DNA of 64,000 nt from Liolophura sinensis (GCF_032854445.1 NC_088302.1:49816046-49880045), one strand, 5' to 3'; shown: positions 33,397 through 45,759, numbered from the stretch's first letter. Program-made: numbers and translations. The notes: generated by a model from the sequence alone, not told the origin.

Positions 33397-36093
33397 ATGC
33401 AGCAAAAAGTGTCAACGGGGAGCGATGGAAGAAGAAAATGGGACAAAGAAGAGTTTGAGCGGCTGGCCCGAGAGAGAATTGCAGAGGAGATTGATGACTT
33501 AGATAAAGACAGAGAGGTTCCTGTAAAAAGAGAGCTTCTGAAACCCAGAGACTACAGGGTGAGAATAATCATTATCAATACTTCTGTGTTATCCCCCCAT
33601 CTAAGCAGAGAATGGGGTAGGGGGCTGGCTAAGTGGTTAAAGGTGCTTGCCTTTCCATTGCTAGGACACACAGGGTGTGAGAGATCCAACCCTGCAAAGA
33701 ACATAGAAATAGTTGATTCTTTAGATCTAGCTGTCCATTAGGGCCTTGGTGACAGTAAAAGGTTGAAAGATCTGAACATCAAACATGGAAAGTTTGTCAC
33801 TTACTTGCCAGAGGTTTGTGGTTTACATTGGACACTCCGATTTCCTCCACCTATAAAACTGAGTGCCAGCATATAAGTGAAACATTCTAGAGTATGATGT
33901 TTTACACCAATCAAATAAATAAATAAGTAACCAACCATAGTTATGGAGATAATATACCCATTCATAGCTTTGACTGTGCATGTGTAAAAGTTTGACCCCT
34001 ATCTCTGCAGCATTACACTTGCCCCCAAAAAAGAGCTATGAATTTATCTGGTGCTGGTTTCATGAAGCTTACTTAGTGTTAAGTCCTCCTTAGCTAAGTA
34101 CACTTTATTACTCTACAACATATGTTGTCATGGTAGTTAAGGACTTACTTAGCTAACTGAGCTTCATGAAACCAGTCCCTGGAGATAATTGAAGTAGACA
34201 GAAACAAAATTACAGTGGCAAGGAATTAGTATGAAAAATAAAATTAAGTTACTCACTAGGCAAATATTTTTTAAGAAATGTTGTTTTCTTGCTCCATTGT
34301 ACATGTGCATGTGTAACCATAGACAAACAGATTTTCTACTTGTAATTTAGAGCTTATCACCCCAGTTTTTCCAGTCAATGCTTTCATCAATCAATGAGTT
34401 GATCCTGTCCCTCTTTATCCTTTGATTTTTTTTTGTCTGCTAGCAATGATCTTTTGGGTTACAAACACATACGTATACTTAAACGCACAGTATTTATTTA
34501 ATTTTGCTTAGGAGATGTCACATGTCAACAAGATGCGTAAAGTAAGGTGCTCTTTAGGGTAGTTCACATGCATTTTTGTTGACAGGTTGATTTAGAGTCG
34601 TCACTGGGAAAGTCCCATGTCATCACCAAGACAACGCCATCCTCACAGCAGGGAGGGTAAGTGATAGTGTTCTGGTGTAACACATTTTACGCCCATTAGA
34701 CTATTCGATTAACACATGGTTGATATCTTGTTGACGTGACATATTAAAACATTAAGGTTATGTAAAATAGTTCCTTTGTGAAAAAAAGATTTAAAATAAA
34801 ATAAACATGAATTTCTAAATGAGCTGCATTATTAAAGAAATGTTTATGAATTGAAATTTTCAAGTTATTTTCAGCTTGTGTTTAAGTAAAGATTATCTTT
34901 TTGCAGATATTACTGTAATGTGTGTGACTGTGTTGTCAAAGACTCTATCAACTTTCTGGACCATATCAATGGAAAGAAACGTGAGTTTCATTTTGTTAGT
35001 TATGTTTCTGTAATGTCGTAATTGGAAAATTCCCCATTCGAAAAACACCCCCAACTTGCTCAACCATTTGGTATGTTTTTATATTGTGTATTTTGTGTAT
35101 ATTGTGTATTTTCATCACCATTTCATCTCATGCCACTTGATGAGCGCCATCACCCCACAGGAAACAAACCAGCCTTTACAATAGCTGGACAGTGGTGATT
35201 CCATGTAACTCTTGAACATAGTGAAGTGAAAATCTAAATTGATGTCAGCATGTTTAACAAAATATGAAATTTAATGTTATGAAACTTTTTTTTTTATTCT
35301 GAAATGTTTAGTAGTTACTGTCATATTTTCAGATCAGAGAAATCTGGGTATGTCCATGAGGATAGAGCGATCTTCATTAGACCAGGTGAAGAAAAGGTTT
35401 GAAATAAATAAGAAGAAAATGGAAGAAAAGAAAAAGGAATATGACTTTGAAGAGAGAATGAAAGAACTAAGAGAAGAGGTAAAATCAGTGTAACTGGAAA
35501 TTAAAACTTCAGACGTTAAAGAGTTAGAGACTGCTTCGTGGCTTTAATAGGGGTGGTTGATTTGGTTGTTTGAAAATAAAGCACCTGGTTATGTATGCTA
35601 TAGGAAGTCAGTGAAACCATGATTAGTTTGAGTATGCAGTGCATTTAGTGCTAAACTTCAAGAAAAATTAAAGTATTTGACTGTACAGCATTTATAGACT
35701 TGTTTTATTTAAAACCTATATGTAGTGTCTTCCCCCACCCAGAGGGACCAAACTTTTCACCTAAAGCTAGTTGGCTAAAGCTGGCAACACTGGAGTGTAT
35801 GCATATGTTTTAACCTTTTCCTATTCTGCAAAAAATAAACCTAAAATTTGAAGAAAGGTATTGTCAGATTCAAATTTTAGTCGGTCTACTGGGGAAACCT
35901 GCTTACTTTCTGCATTCTCATTAATTGTGCTTGTGTTTTCTCATTTAAGGAGGAAAAGCAGAAAGCATACAAGAAGGAAAAGAGGAAGGATAGAAAGCGT
36001 AAAGCTGACAGTGATATAGATGGGGGAGAGATGGACCCTGACATGGCTGCTGTCATGGGCTTCTCAGGGTTTGGGTCATCCAAAAAGTCCTGA
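33397..36093 (+). CDS. ZMAT2: Zinc finger matrin-type protein 2 (Snu23 homologue)
   Basis: Spliceosomal B-complex zinc finger protein in human and yeast (Snu23). Exons: 33397-33558, 34586-34656, 34907-34980, 35333-35478, 35950-36093 (TGA). All joins are in phase and give 198 residues, against 199 in human. The N-terminal part has [13 protein letters not shown] and [13 protein letters not shown]. The U1-type C2H2 finger is [19 protein letters not shown], with ligands C81, C84, H97 and H103. Then come [32 protein letters not shown] and the C-terminus [15 protein letters not shown], all as in human. The start at 33397 gives the right length, but TCTATGCAG across it also looks like an acceptor. 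A separate short first exon (perhaps at 32691) is therefore possible, and only the first residues are in doubt. Confidence 0.95.
33615..33931 (+). repeat. SINE family B copy, near full length
   Basis: A tRNA-like head (GGCTAAGTGGTTAAAGGTGC) is followed by GGGCCTTGGTGACAGTAAAA, TTTGTGGTTTACATTGGACA, GATTTCCTCCACC, CATATAAGTGAAACATTCT and ACCAATCAAATAAATAAATA. It shares its tail with family A but has a different body. It sits in ZMAT2 intron 1. Confidence 0.75.
34064..34173. mobile_element. Small MITE-like element with inverted ends
   Basis: CTGGTTTCATGAAGCT at about 34064 is matched by AGCTTCATGAAACCAG at about 34158. Inside, TTAAGTCCTCCTTAGCTAAG and TTAAGGACTTACTTAGCTAA also pair, so the roughly 110 bp can fold back almost completely. 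It lies in ZMAT2 intron 1 and has no coding capacity. Confidence 0.75.
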
Positions 36094-36590
36094 GACTTGT
36101 TACAGACAGTGACTGATACTTCCACACTACAGTGTGACTCATCTTCTGTCATAATGATCACTTAGAGAAGTGCTGTGGACTGCAGGGACTTCTCTGAGGG
36201 ACACATTTCAGAAGATGGTATTGTACAGTGTTGGAGCAGAGGAAAGACTGAGGGAGCATGAGGTGTGGTCTTATCTGCTGTTTGGCAAGCCTTGCTAAAG
36301 CATCAACCGTATTTGGAATAAAATGGTGGATTTTTGTTTCCATTAATTCTCTCATCCTGGTAGTGAAATGCATTCAAAATAGGGCCCAAGATGTTCATGT
36401 GGAACAAAGGATTAATTTATCTCCCTTTCATTTAACTAACAGGCATCATTACAAGTTGACTGTCCGCTGAGTGAACTACATCAAGTCGACAAGAGTTGGA
36501 GAGTGTCAGATAACATCCATGTTAAAATAGTTTTAGAATGTCTCAATTTCCTTTGTGTAAATAAAAAGTGTATAATCGTGCAAAAAAAAA
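36094..36590 (+). promoter_or_regulatory. ZMAT2 3' UTR with poly(A) signal
   Basis: AATAAA at 36560-36565 is followed 15 bases later by a run of A (from 36582), which marks a likely cleavage region. No coding sequence. Confidence 0.75.
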
Positions 36591-37496
36591 AAATTAATTG
36601 GCCTTTATACATGTAGTTGAGTGGTTTATTAGTTAGGTCACACCATTTTAACTTTTTGTTTTACGAGGCAGAATGAATCTTTTTTTCGATGGAGGGTATA
36701 AAAATAAAAAGTGAAAAATCATTTTATTCGTGGGTAAGGTGGGCTGTGCAAACACAATACAAAAGGTAAATTTTCAGTGTTTTCATTTGATTTGTTTTTT
36801 TAAGTGTCAGTTTGCCTGTAAAACACAAAATAAATTATATGTACCCTAATTACATAATTATGGTGGATATTTGTAGCATAATTAATTTGATTCATTTTAT
36901 TCTCATGTCATTGTCTGTTGTAATAAGGTTGTTAGTCAGTTTCATAGTTATTTTTTTTCACATGATTTTTTCAGACATTTTACAAATATGGAATGGTATT
37001 TTACACTTTTAGATTTCATTGAATTATTCAAGGCATTGAGTGAAAAGACTTTTATGATTGGTAAGCTGTCAGTGAAATGCTGACCACTCATGCCAAGAGT
37101 TCACAATTCGTCCCAAAGATAATAATATTTACATAGTGTACATTTTTGCTATGTGTCCCGAATTAGTGAAGGTGCAACCACTGATCAGAACTGTCAGTTA
37201 TTATTATGTTTGATACTTTCACCATGGTTCTTCAGTGAAGCTGCATTATAAACTCAGCCTTAGGACTCACCTGCAACAACTAGACGCCATCAACATATAT
37301 AAAACAGACTGTGGAAAGAGGTATTAAATACACCTGAACCAGCCACACACTTTGGAAATAAGATTAATTCACCTGGTTTAAGATCATGTTATAACCATAT
37401 GAAAATCCCAGTTTAGTGAATGGGGGAAATTTATACTACAGACTTACCACAATACTGAGCATTACACATAGAAGAATACTTGCTAATATAACTTTG

Positions 37497-37672
37497 GCCA
37501 CTGTGAGTTCAAGTTCAGCTCATAGTGGCTTCCTCCCCAGTCGTACGTGGGAAGGTCTGAGAAAAACCTGTGGATAGCCGTGCATTTCACTCGGGCTGTG
37601 CCCAGTTTCCTTACACCATAATGCTGGCCGCCATCTTACAGGGTAGCATAAACCAATCAAATAAATACACAA
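37497..37672 (+). repeat. SINE family A copy, 5'-truncated
   Basis: GTGAGTTCAAGTTCAGCTCA, TCCCCAGTCGTACGTGGGAA, CACCATAATGCTGGCCGCCA and AACCAATCAAATAAATACAC occur in order. The segment before the tail has lost the GTACGGCG word. Confidence 0.8.
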
Positions 37673-37754
37673 ACACACATGTACATCTATAGAGAATTGA
37701 AAGATTTGCTGAAGGAACACGGATCCAAACTTGCCAAAGGCACACCACACAATA

Positions 37755-39125
37755 ACTTTAGTTGTGAGGAGTTATGGTTTCCTCCACCCTATAAACTAGA
37801 CTGTAGGTTTGTGATGCACTTGGTGATGTGTTGCGGTATCCTTGACCCTATAAACTAGACTGTAGGTTTGTGATGCAGTTTGTGATGTGTTACAGTATCC
37901 GTGACCCTATAATGTAGACTGCAGGTTTGGTGATTTATTGAGGTATCATTCACCCTGTAAACCAGAGAGAAGGTTTGTGATGCAGTTTGTGATGTGTTAC
38001 AGTATCCGTGACCCTATAATGTAGACTGCAGGTTTGGTGATGTATTGGCGTATCATTCACCCTGTAAACCAGAGAGGTTTGTGATGTAGCCTGTGATGTG
38101 TTACGGTATCCGTGACCCTATAATGTAGACTGCAGGTTTGGTGATGTATTGGGGTATCATTCACCCTGTAAACCAGAGAGGAGGTTTGTGATGTAGCCTG
38201 TGATGTGTTACGGTTTTCTCCACCTTGTACATCAGACAGGAGGTTTGTGAAGCATTTGGTGATGTGTTACGGTACCCTTGACCCTATAATGTAGACTGTA
38301 GGTTTGTGATGCAGTTTGTGATGTGTTACGGTATCCTTGACCCTATAATGTAGACTGTAGGTTTGTGATGCAGTTTGTGATGTGTTGCGGTATCCTTAAC
38401 CCTATAAACTAGACTGTAGGTTTGTGATGCAGTTTGTGATGTGTTACGGTATCCTTGACCATATAATGTAGACTGTAGGTTTGTGATGCGATTGGTGATG
38501 TTATGCGGTATCCTTGACCCTGTAATGTAGACTGTAGCTTTGTGATGCGTTTGGTGATGTGATGCGGTATCCTTGACCCTATAAACTAGACTGTAGGTTT
38601 GGTGATGTATTGGGGTATCATTCACCCTGTAAACCAAAGAGGTTTGTGATGTAGCTGGTGATGTTGTATCTTTTAGCCTGTAAACCAGACTGTAGGTTTT
38701 TGATGAAGCCGGTCATGTGTTGTGGTTTCCCTCACCCTGTAAACCAAACAGATGGTTTGTGATGTAGCTGGTGAGGTGTTATGGTTTCCTCCACCCTGTA
38801 CACCACATAAGTAGTTTGTGATGTAACTGTTGATACATGTGTTTTGTTTTTTTCCACCCTGTAAAGTATTCTTCCTCCTCCTTGTACATCAGAGAGGTGG
38901 TTTGTGATGTAATTGATGATGCAACTTCCTCCACTCTGTAATCAGAAAGAACGTTGTGATGTAGCTGGTTTATAAGTGTCATGGTTTCCTCCACCCTGTA
39001 CACCAGAGAGGTGGTTTGTGATGTGGCTGGTGAAGTGATATGGTTTCCTCCACCCTGTACACCACATAAGCACTTTGTGATGTAACTGTTGATACTTGTG
39101 TTTGGGTTTCCTCCACCCTGTAAAG
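37755..39125. repeat. ~60-bp satellite-like tandem array (about 22 units)
   Basis: The unit type is GTGATGCAGTTTGTGATGTG + TTACGGTATCCTTGACCC + TATAATGTAGACTGTAGGTTT. The left part (37.8-38.6 kb) is fairly uniform. The right part (38.65-39.12 kb) drifts to TTTCCTCCACCCTGTA units. The word TTTCCTCCACCCTATAAACT at the left edge resembles the 3' half of SINE family B. Short - strand ORFs here are products of the repetition. Confidence 0.88.
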
Positions 39126-39356
39126 TACTCTTCTCTAGAACAAATCATCAGACTATTAGAGAATCTTTTGTGTGTTTTCATATGGGAGGTATTTCTAGAA
39201 TTATGCTTCAATGATGTAGATAGAATTTGCAAATCTTTTAAACACTGCATCACACTTTTATAAATGTGTCTCAAAGCATTTACAGAATGACAACAGAAGT
39301 CATGTGAAAGAAAGTCATACTGAAACATTCTGGATTCCTACATCAGGATTAGGAGC

Positions 39357-39670
39357 AGCCGGAGGAGAGTGGTTAAGACATTTGCACAGAAGGTTTTGAC
39401 TTATAACCCAGCCCAGGACAGTGCATTACTCCACTCTGTTCAAGGGCTTTGGTGACACTAAGCCCTCTAGTGATGGTCTGAGCAGTCCAATTTTCATTGA
39501 AGACCATTTGTATTTCACCTATATGATGTGCATATCTTCACATGCTGAAAAATTTGTCAGTGACTGGGTGGTTTACCGTAGACACTCCACCATTCCACCA
39601 TCCATGAAATCTGGCATCGTATATACCTAAGTATAAAATTCTTGAGTATGGCATCAACAACAATCAATAA
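39357..39670 (+). repeat. SINE family B copy
   Basis: AGTGGTTAAGACATTTGCAC (head), GGGCTTTGGTGACACTAAGC, AGTGACTGGGTGGTTTACCG, TAGACACTCCACC, ATTCTTGAGTATGGCATCAA and an AATCAATAAAAT tail follow the order of the 33615 copy. Confidence 0.7.
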
Positions 39671-40091
39671 AATAGAATTCTGTTTTATCTGTTTCAAGGG
39701 CAATGTGATAATACCCTAATATTTGGCAAAGGATGAAGTATTCAAGAAATAAAGCACTAAAACCACATGTTAAAAGAAACAAACTCTCTTTTATCTATAG
39801 CACTAACAAAAGCCAAAACAGTTTGACTGTGTAATACTTGTCTCATCAACCTGCTTACAAACTATAAAATGAATCGTCTCATTCAGGAAACACCATTTTA
39901 TCTTTGGGAAAGAAAAAAAAAAAGTACATTGCTAATCCATCACATGTAATTAACAAAGACAGTACATGTATCTTGTAGATTCAGTGAATTACTGAACTAA
40001 GAGCTTCAGGTGATTTACTCACTACATTGATTTCTGAATGTGAATTTTGACTTGAAAAGAACAAATACTGCTTACTGGACAACACAAAATA

Positions 40092-43000
40092 TCATCCAAA
40101 TATTTCGTTTTCCTCAAAGAGTTTTTCAAAATTGCCTGTGCCTTCTTTCTTTGAGCTGGACACCAATCTGAAATTGCAAACAAAAAACATTCTAAAACAA
40201 CTGATACAGTTGCTTGAAAATTCTGACAGCACTTATTACAGCCTTGGATATTTGTTATTTCATTATTAATGTCAATCTGCATGTGGAATCATTCTCTTTA
40301 TAGCACCATTCTGAACAATGCCCTTTTAAGCTGAATGAGTTGCTGAGATCCAAAGAGAAAATGTAAAAATGCAAGTAACATATCTTGGTCAGAGCTGATT
40401 CTGTTGTCTGTTGAACACTGCCTGCCACTATCCATGAGATCACAGACACCAGTCACACTGTACATGTACATGTATACGGTCTGCATGCTGTGTCACAGTC
40501 CACTGAGAACCTTGGACATTGTGTCAAGCATTCACAGTATTGAAATTAAGGTCTGAGAACAACGGCTCTTAAACAACATGATAATCTAGTTTCTGGTAGC
40601 TTTCAGGAAACAAATTTTATTTAATGACAGTCTTTCTTTGAGGAAATAAGGGATTCTTACAAAAATGGGGGCCTCCGAGGCTCAGTTGGTTAGCGCGCTA
40701 GCGCAGCGTAATGACCCAGAAGCCTCTCACAAATGCGGTCGCTGTGAGTTCAAGTCCAGCTCACACTGGCTTCCTCTCCTGGAAGGTCTGTCAGGAACCA
40801 GCGGATGGTCGCTGGTTTCCCATGGGTTCTGCCTGGTTTCCTCCCACCATAATGCTGGCTGCCGTCATATAAGTGAAATATTCTTTAGTACGGCGTAAAA
40901 CACCAATCAAATAAATAAATAAACAAATTACAAAAATGATGCCGAACAATGATTTGTATGTCTTTATGAATATACTTACTAGAACATTCCTCTGTCCAGA
41001 AAAGGTAAATAGTGCCTGTCAGGGGTTTAAGTGTAGAAATAAAACATTTTGCACTCAACACCAATTATACAAGTCATGATCAGTCACGGCACCTGGGGAT
41101 GGTCATGAGCTCCCCATGGGCTCTGCCTGTTTACCTCCTACCATAGTGCTGGCTGCCACCATAAAAGTGAAATATTATTGAGTACGGCGTAAAACACCAA
41201 TCAAATAAATAAATAAATCAGGCAATGAAAATGGTTGATACCATGGAGCTGGCATAGGAATTGATGGTCAGAAACAAGTCTGGAGTTTCTCAGCAATTCT
41301 GAAAATATCTTACCTTACCTCCGAATCACATTAGGAATCGTCTATAAAAATATCTGAAATCAGCTAATTAAAGCAATATTCCCATGCCTGATTGTGTTAT
41401 AACTGTCGTAAAGGATTCGATGATTGGGGTCCTTTATTGAGGCTCAATGGTTGACCTGTCAACGTGCTTAAGACTAGAAACCAGCTGTGTACTGACCTTA
41501 ATTCAATCTAACTTTATACTAATCTAGCCAAATGCAGACTAATCCTACTACTCACCGTCGGGTGGACATCATCCTCAGTTCTGGAGGAGTCATGTCCTGG
41601 AACATGTCACACAGAGGCTCTCGTACCTTTGTCCTCGCCCATTTGCTCTACAAAGACAAACATTTCTGCGTAAAATTCCACATGCTTTGATGTGATCATG
41701 AGCAAACCATGTTCCAAAATCTCATCTGCACTCAATGCTCACCACATAGGGCCTAATACAAGGACACCTTTATACCTTTTTCAGCATACCCTAAAACAGA
41801 CCAAGTTATTGGGGATATTACTTAAAATATTCGTGTAAACTGAGTGTACAAAGGTGTATAAGTAATACTGCCATTGCAATTTGGCATAGAAGACTTTAAG
41901 TTAAGGTTTCTTACTGTCGAAAATATTTTATCGCAAATTAGCCTACTAAAAGGGTGCCTAACTTAAACAAATGTATTTGGCCCTGTCATAACTATATACT
42001 CTATGAAGAATCCTCAGGCATCAGGCATGATGCAAAATGTTTTTGAAAACTAGGTTCATCTTATGTTAAAATTACCTTGCTATAATGATTGTCTAAATCT
42101 GGATATACAATTATTAAAACTGCAGCGCCATTCTAACCTGTAGCCTTGGGAGCAGCTTGCTTGTTATGTTCATCCCCAGAGCATTCACAGCATTGCCCCT
42201 CATTTTCTGCTGATTGCTGCGATCCTGTCTGAGGGCCCCCTTCCTTTGTACTGCTGACTCGTTCTGTTCTGAGACACATCCTTCATTAGAAGACAGGCTT
42301 GACAACTGACAACAATTAGTAGATTTATATAAGTCTTATTTATAATTTTAATAATGAATTTACTGATTGTTTCCATGCCAAGAGCTTTCCCAAGTAATAA
42401 TAATAAGGCTTGCTTTCATAACACTTTAAAACTTTCTGTTCAGCGTGTTAACAGGAGTAAAGCTTTGTAAGATCACTTATCATTTCATTATCATTTATCA
42501 AAAATTCCTGTGAAGTGCTTCCAAATCATCACCAACTTCTTTCAGGTCATCATGTAGTTCATATTCAGAACTACAAACTTCACCAAAGAGCTTAATATCG
42601 TCCCTTAATTCTTCCCGAATGAATATCAAACTACAGTCTTGTTAAAACCATATCTACTACATTCCACAACATCTTGCACCATGCCAATCAGGAAGCTTCC
42701 AATGGCCTACAAAAATTCCTGACTTGATACATGATGATGATGTGTACATGTGGGTTATTGTGTGGAGTAACCTGTTTAAGTTCAGATTCTGTTGATGGAT
42801 TCTCGATAACTATCTGGGACTGCCCATATGATTACAGTAATTAATATCAGCACACAACAATATAGTCACAATCCTTTGGATGCAACAACCGATGTCTGAT
42901 ATAATTACTTGTCTAAACCCAAAATGTCAATTTATTTGAATTGTTATTGTTTTGGACAGCTGTTTTGCAATATCATGGTTCTTTGTTGTGCTACAATACA

Positions 43001-45361
43001 CTAATTTTTCAACCTGAAAGAATAATGCAACCTATAATGGTCAAACTATTAATATTTTTAAGGCTTTTTGATTTATTTTTGACTAAATACACGACTCACA
43101 TTCAGACCGCATGTTGTAAATGTAAAATTTGGGAACAGGAGATTCTTACCACAGAAATGTCTGATAGTGTTGGAGAAAGGATTTTAGGAGAGTCAGAAGT
43201 TGATTCTTCACTGAGAGCAATGTTATCTGGAGATGCGATCATCTTCAGGCTACGGATGGTCTCTGCTACTGACATCCGAGACTTGGCCTGGGATTCCAGG
43301 AGCACAGGGGACATTTCTGCCTCAGAACCACTGGATGGTTCATCTGTAAACTCTGTGTAGTTAAGCTTAGGTTGGAAGACATCCACATCTGTACTAAGCA
43401 TCTGCTTTGAATTGTCTGAGGATTCCAGCAAAGAGCCATAACAGTCAGACTTGTTACCCATGGTTGTTTCTGGTCTTCTCCTGGATGGTTTATGTTTTGC
43501 CTTCCTTTCTGACTTTTTAGCATCATTATTCATGGAAACATAAGCAGTATCAGCCTTTGTTTGAAACCTGGGAGATTGCCATTTTTGTAACCTTGCTGCA
43601 CTTATCTTTGACTTTTCGTTACTGGGAGCCTTTTTGGTTTCCTTTAGGGAGTGGGCTAATTGCCTTCTCTTTCTGGGTGCTAAGATGGCATTGTTAGTGT
43701 CTGTGCTTGTATCTAGAGAGGGTGGGGTTTCTGTTGTCATGGAAACATGGGTCTGCAATACTTTCTGGTTATCTCCTCCCGCCAGTAAACATTGTGAGAC
43801 TGGTTTCCTTCCAGACCATTTAGCATCACTGCAATCAGAAACGATGCCATCTTCACTCAGGAAACTTTCTTCAGCATCACCTCTACCACTTTCAGCATCT
43901 TGACATGGGGATGAAGAGAGCTCATCAAGTTTGAACACAAACTTCCTCTCCTTTTCAGCACTTTGATTGGGTGATCTAGAACGTAACATTCGTTTGGTTT
44001 GCACAGCTGGAGATATCGTCTTCCTTCTGGCTGCTTTCTTTGGTGGATTCTTGCTGCTAGTAATTTTAGACTCTTTTTTGGTGTTACAATTTTGTTGGGA
44101 TATTGATGACTGCTTACCCAATGTATTTATTTGTTCGGGTTTTGGTGAACCTATGCAAATTTCAAACTTATCGATGGCATCAAAATTATAGGGGTTTGTA
44201 TCAAAGCTTGACCCTGGATCTTGAGAGGCATTTGTGGTAGAACAAGAATCTTCCATCTCACTCATTATCTTCACTTCCACATCTTTTGTAGAGAATGAAA
44301 CTCTTGCTCTTGGTCGTCTGTTTTCTTTGTTTGCACTGAAAAATTAAAGAGAAAAAAATTATGAAAGTGATAATTTTGACACCTTGCACAATCATGCAGT
44401 ACTGGAAAAATTTCACATTTGAAAGTGTGGAGCTGAACACAGTTCTGTATTTGCCATAACATTCTCCTGAAAAAAAGTACATTTTCAGATGTAAATAAGT
44501 CATAAAACATTACTTTTGGTACCGAAACTGACGTTTTTACCTTTCCTAAATCAATGAAACCTTCTGAATTAGGTAAAAGAAGCAAATTAGTTGTGGACAA
44601 AATTTGATGTCATTACAATGTAAGTACACCGAAAAAAACAGTGTATGTACACTGTAAATTTAACTAAGCCTGAGTACCATTATACATGTGAAGTTTTTCT
44701 GTTCTTACCTTTTGAGAATTCCTGATCTGTCAGACATGCCAGAGTTGCTGATGATTTCAGGAGCTTTGTAATTCTTCTCTACAGAATATCTGGTGTTATA
44801 TGTATTGGATTCTTTGGGCCAAGGCACTGGAGAGTCTTTTCTACTGTTACCTGGATCATCTTCCTCAAACAAACATGGGTCTGGTTCTAGCTTTTCGTCG
44901 GCTTCCACAGAGTCTTCATCACTGTCATGGTAAGGACCTAACAGAGTATTTTCCCAATGACCACTGTCATCTATTTTTCCTTTGCTTTTGAATAAAGGTG
45001 ATTCTGTATTTCCGGAATTACAGGCAGTTTTATTTGTCCTCAGTGCTTTGGGTGTCAGGAGTCTACCTCTGCAACTATTCCCCTTCCTCTCATTTTTAAC
45101 TTTGGGAGATTTGTTTGGAGGTGTTGGTGTTGAAATCAGGGTAAATTTTCTGTACTTTCCTTTTTCCTCCTCTGGCAGTGTGTTCCACAATGACTTTAGT
45201 TTACCATTTATCTGATGGGCTTTTAGGAATGGATACTTCCCTTGCAGCTTACTCTTATTTTCTAGAACAAATATTTGATAACTGACAACACTTTTTATCT
45301 TCTTGCCTGAGCTTGTTTTCTCATTCTTGGAGGAGAAGACTGCTGGGCCATAGTCTTCCAT
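40092..45361 (-). CDS. HMG-box protein with GILK, KEN and RVSF motifs (unassigned)
   Basis: I cannot name this gene. Exons: 45361-44709, 44335-43150, 42305-42138, 41647-41556, 40167-40092 (TGA). All joins are in phase and give 724 residues. Residues 24-75 form an HMG box (SYQIFVLENKSKLQGKYP, then KLKSLWNTLPEEEKGKY), usually a DNA-binding fold. At the exon 1/2 join the protein reads GILKRSANKENRRPRARVSF. It has a [GS]IL[RK] motif (from about residue 214), a KEN motif at 221-223 and RVSF at 229-232. GILK plus RVxF is the double PP1-docking arrangement known from proteins such as KNL1, and KEN is an APC/C degron. The middle is Ser/Lys-rich and probably disordered. The last exons look constrained: TKVREPLCDMFQDMTPPELR and GTGNFEKLFEENEIFG. 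Nuclear, probably cell-cycle linked (inference). The first ATG of the HMG-box frame is at 45361. Confidence 0.8.
40668..40927 (+). repeat. Full-length SINE family A with 11-bp target-site duplication
   Basis: A tRNA-like head (GAGGCTCAGTTGGTTAGCGC box A region; GTGAGTTCAAGTCCAG box B region) is followed by a body with GGAAGGTCTGTCAGGAACC, TGCCTGGTTTCCTCCCACC and TAGTACGGCGTAAAACACC. The tail is AATCAAATAAATAAATAAAC. TTACAAAAATG lies on both sides (40657-40667 and 40928-40938), a perfect duplication. This is the best-preserved family A copy here and serves as its reference. It lies in the last intron of the HMG-box gene. Confidence 0.92.
41083..41219 (+). repeat. SINE family A copy, 5'-truncated
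   Basis: GGGGATGGTCATGAGCTCCC, TACCTCCTACCATAGTGCTG, TGAGTACGGCGTAAAACACC and AATCAAATAAATAAATAAAT occur in order. It lies only about 150 bp after the full-length copy at 40668, in the same orientation. Confidence 0.88.
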
Positions 45362-45759
45362 GTTTGCCACTGTGATGCAGAACAGTCTTCACTCCATACC
45401 TGCACACTCAGTTGTTTTTCCTGAAAATAAAACCAGTTACAAACCTGGAAACTTGTGAGGGAAACACCCCAATCCAAGCTAGAGTTAAAGATTGTGAAAT
45501 TAAGAAGAAAAGAAGTACGACGTGAATGCGATCATCATCATGTGATTCATCATTTATGTAACATTGGTGAGTCCAAAGGCTAAAGCAACGATGTTCTCTG
45601 CTAGAATACAGGGCCGGCTAGTAAACAGTATTAGTTTGGAAAAATGGTCTTTTCCTTTTGTTATAATACAAACAGGCTTGGTATCCATACAAGAGAAAGT
45701 AAGGAATATTGAGTGTCAGATAGTGTTTACCTCCTAAAAGACGTGGGAATATTTACGTA

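Larger units (their letters stand above)
36591..40091. other. Convergent intergenic region ZMAT2 / HMG-box gene
   Basis: Apart from the SINE copies at 37497 and 39357 and the satellite at 37755-39125, nothing is recognised. The 3' UTR of the HMG-box gene (- strand) must lie just below 40092. Confidence 0.6.

Noticed and set aside
38326-38637. Minus-strand ORF with repeated YRVKDTA-type words
   Set aside because: Generated by the approximately 60-bp satellite.
40668-40765. tRNA gene
   Set aside because: The box A/B-like head is fused to a SINE body with a target-site duplication, and no complete cloverleaf was found.
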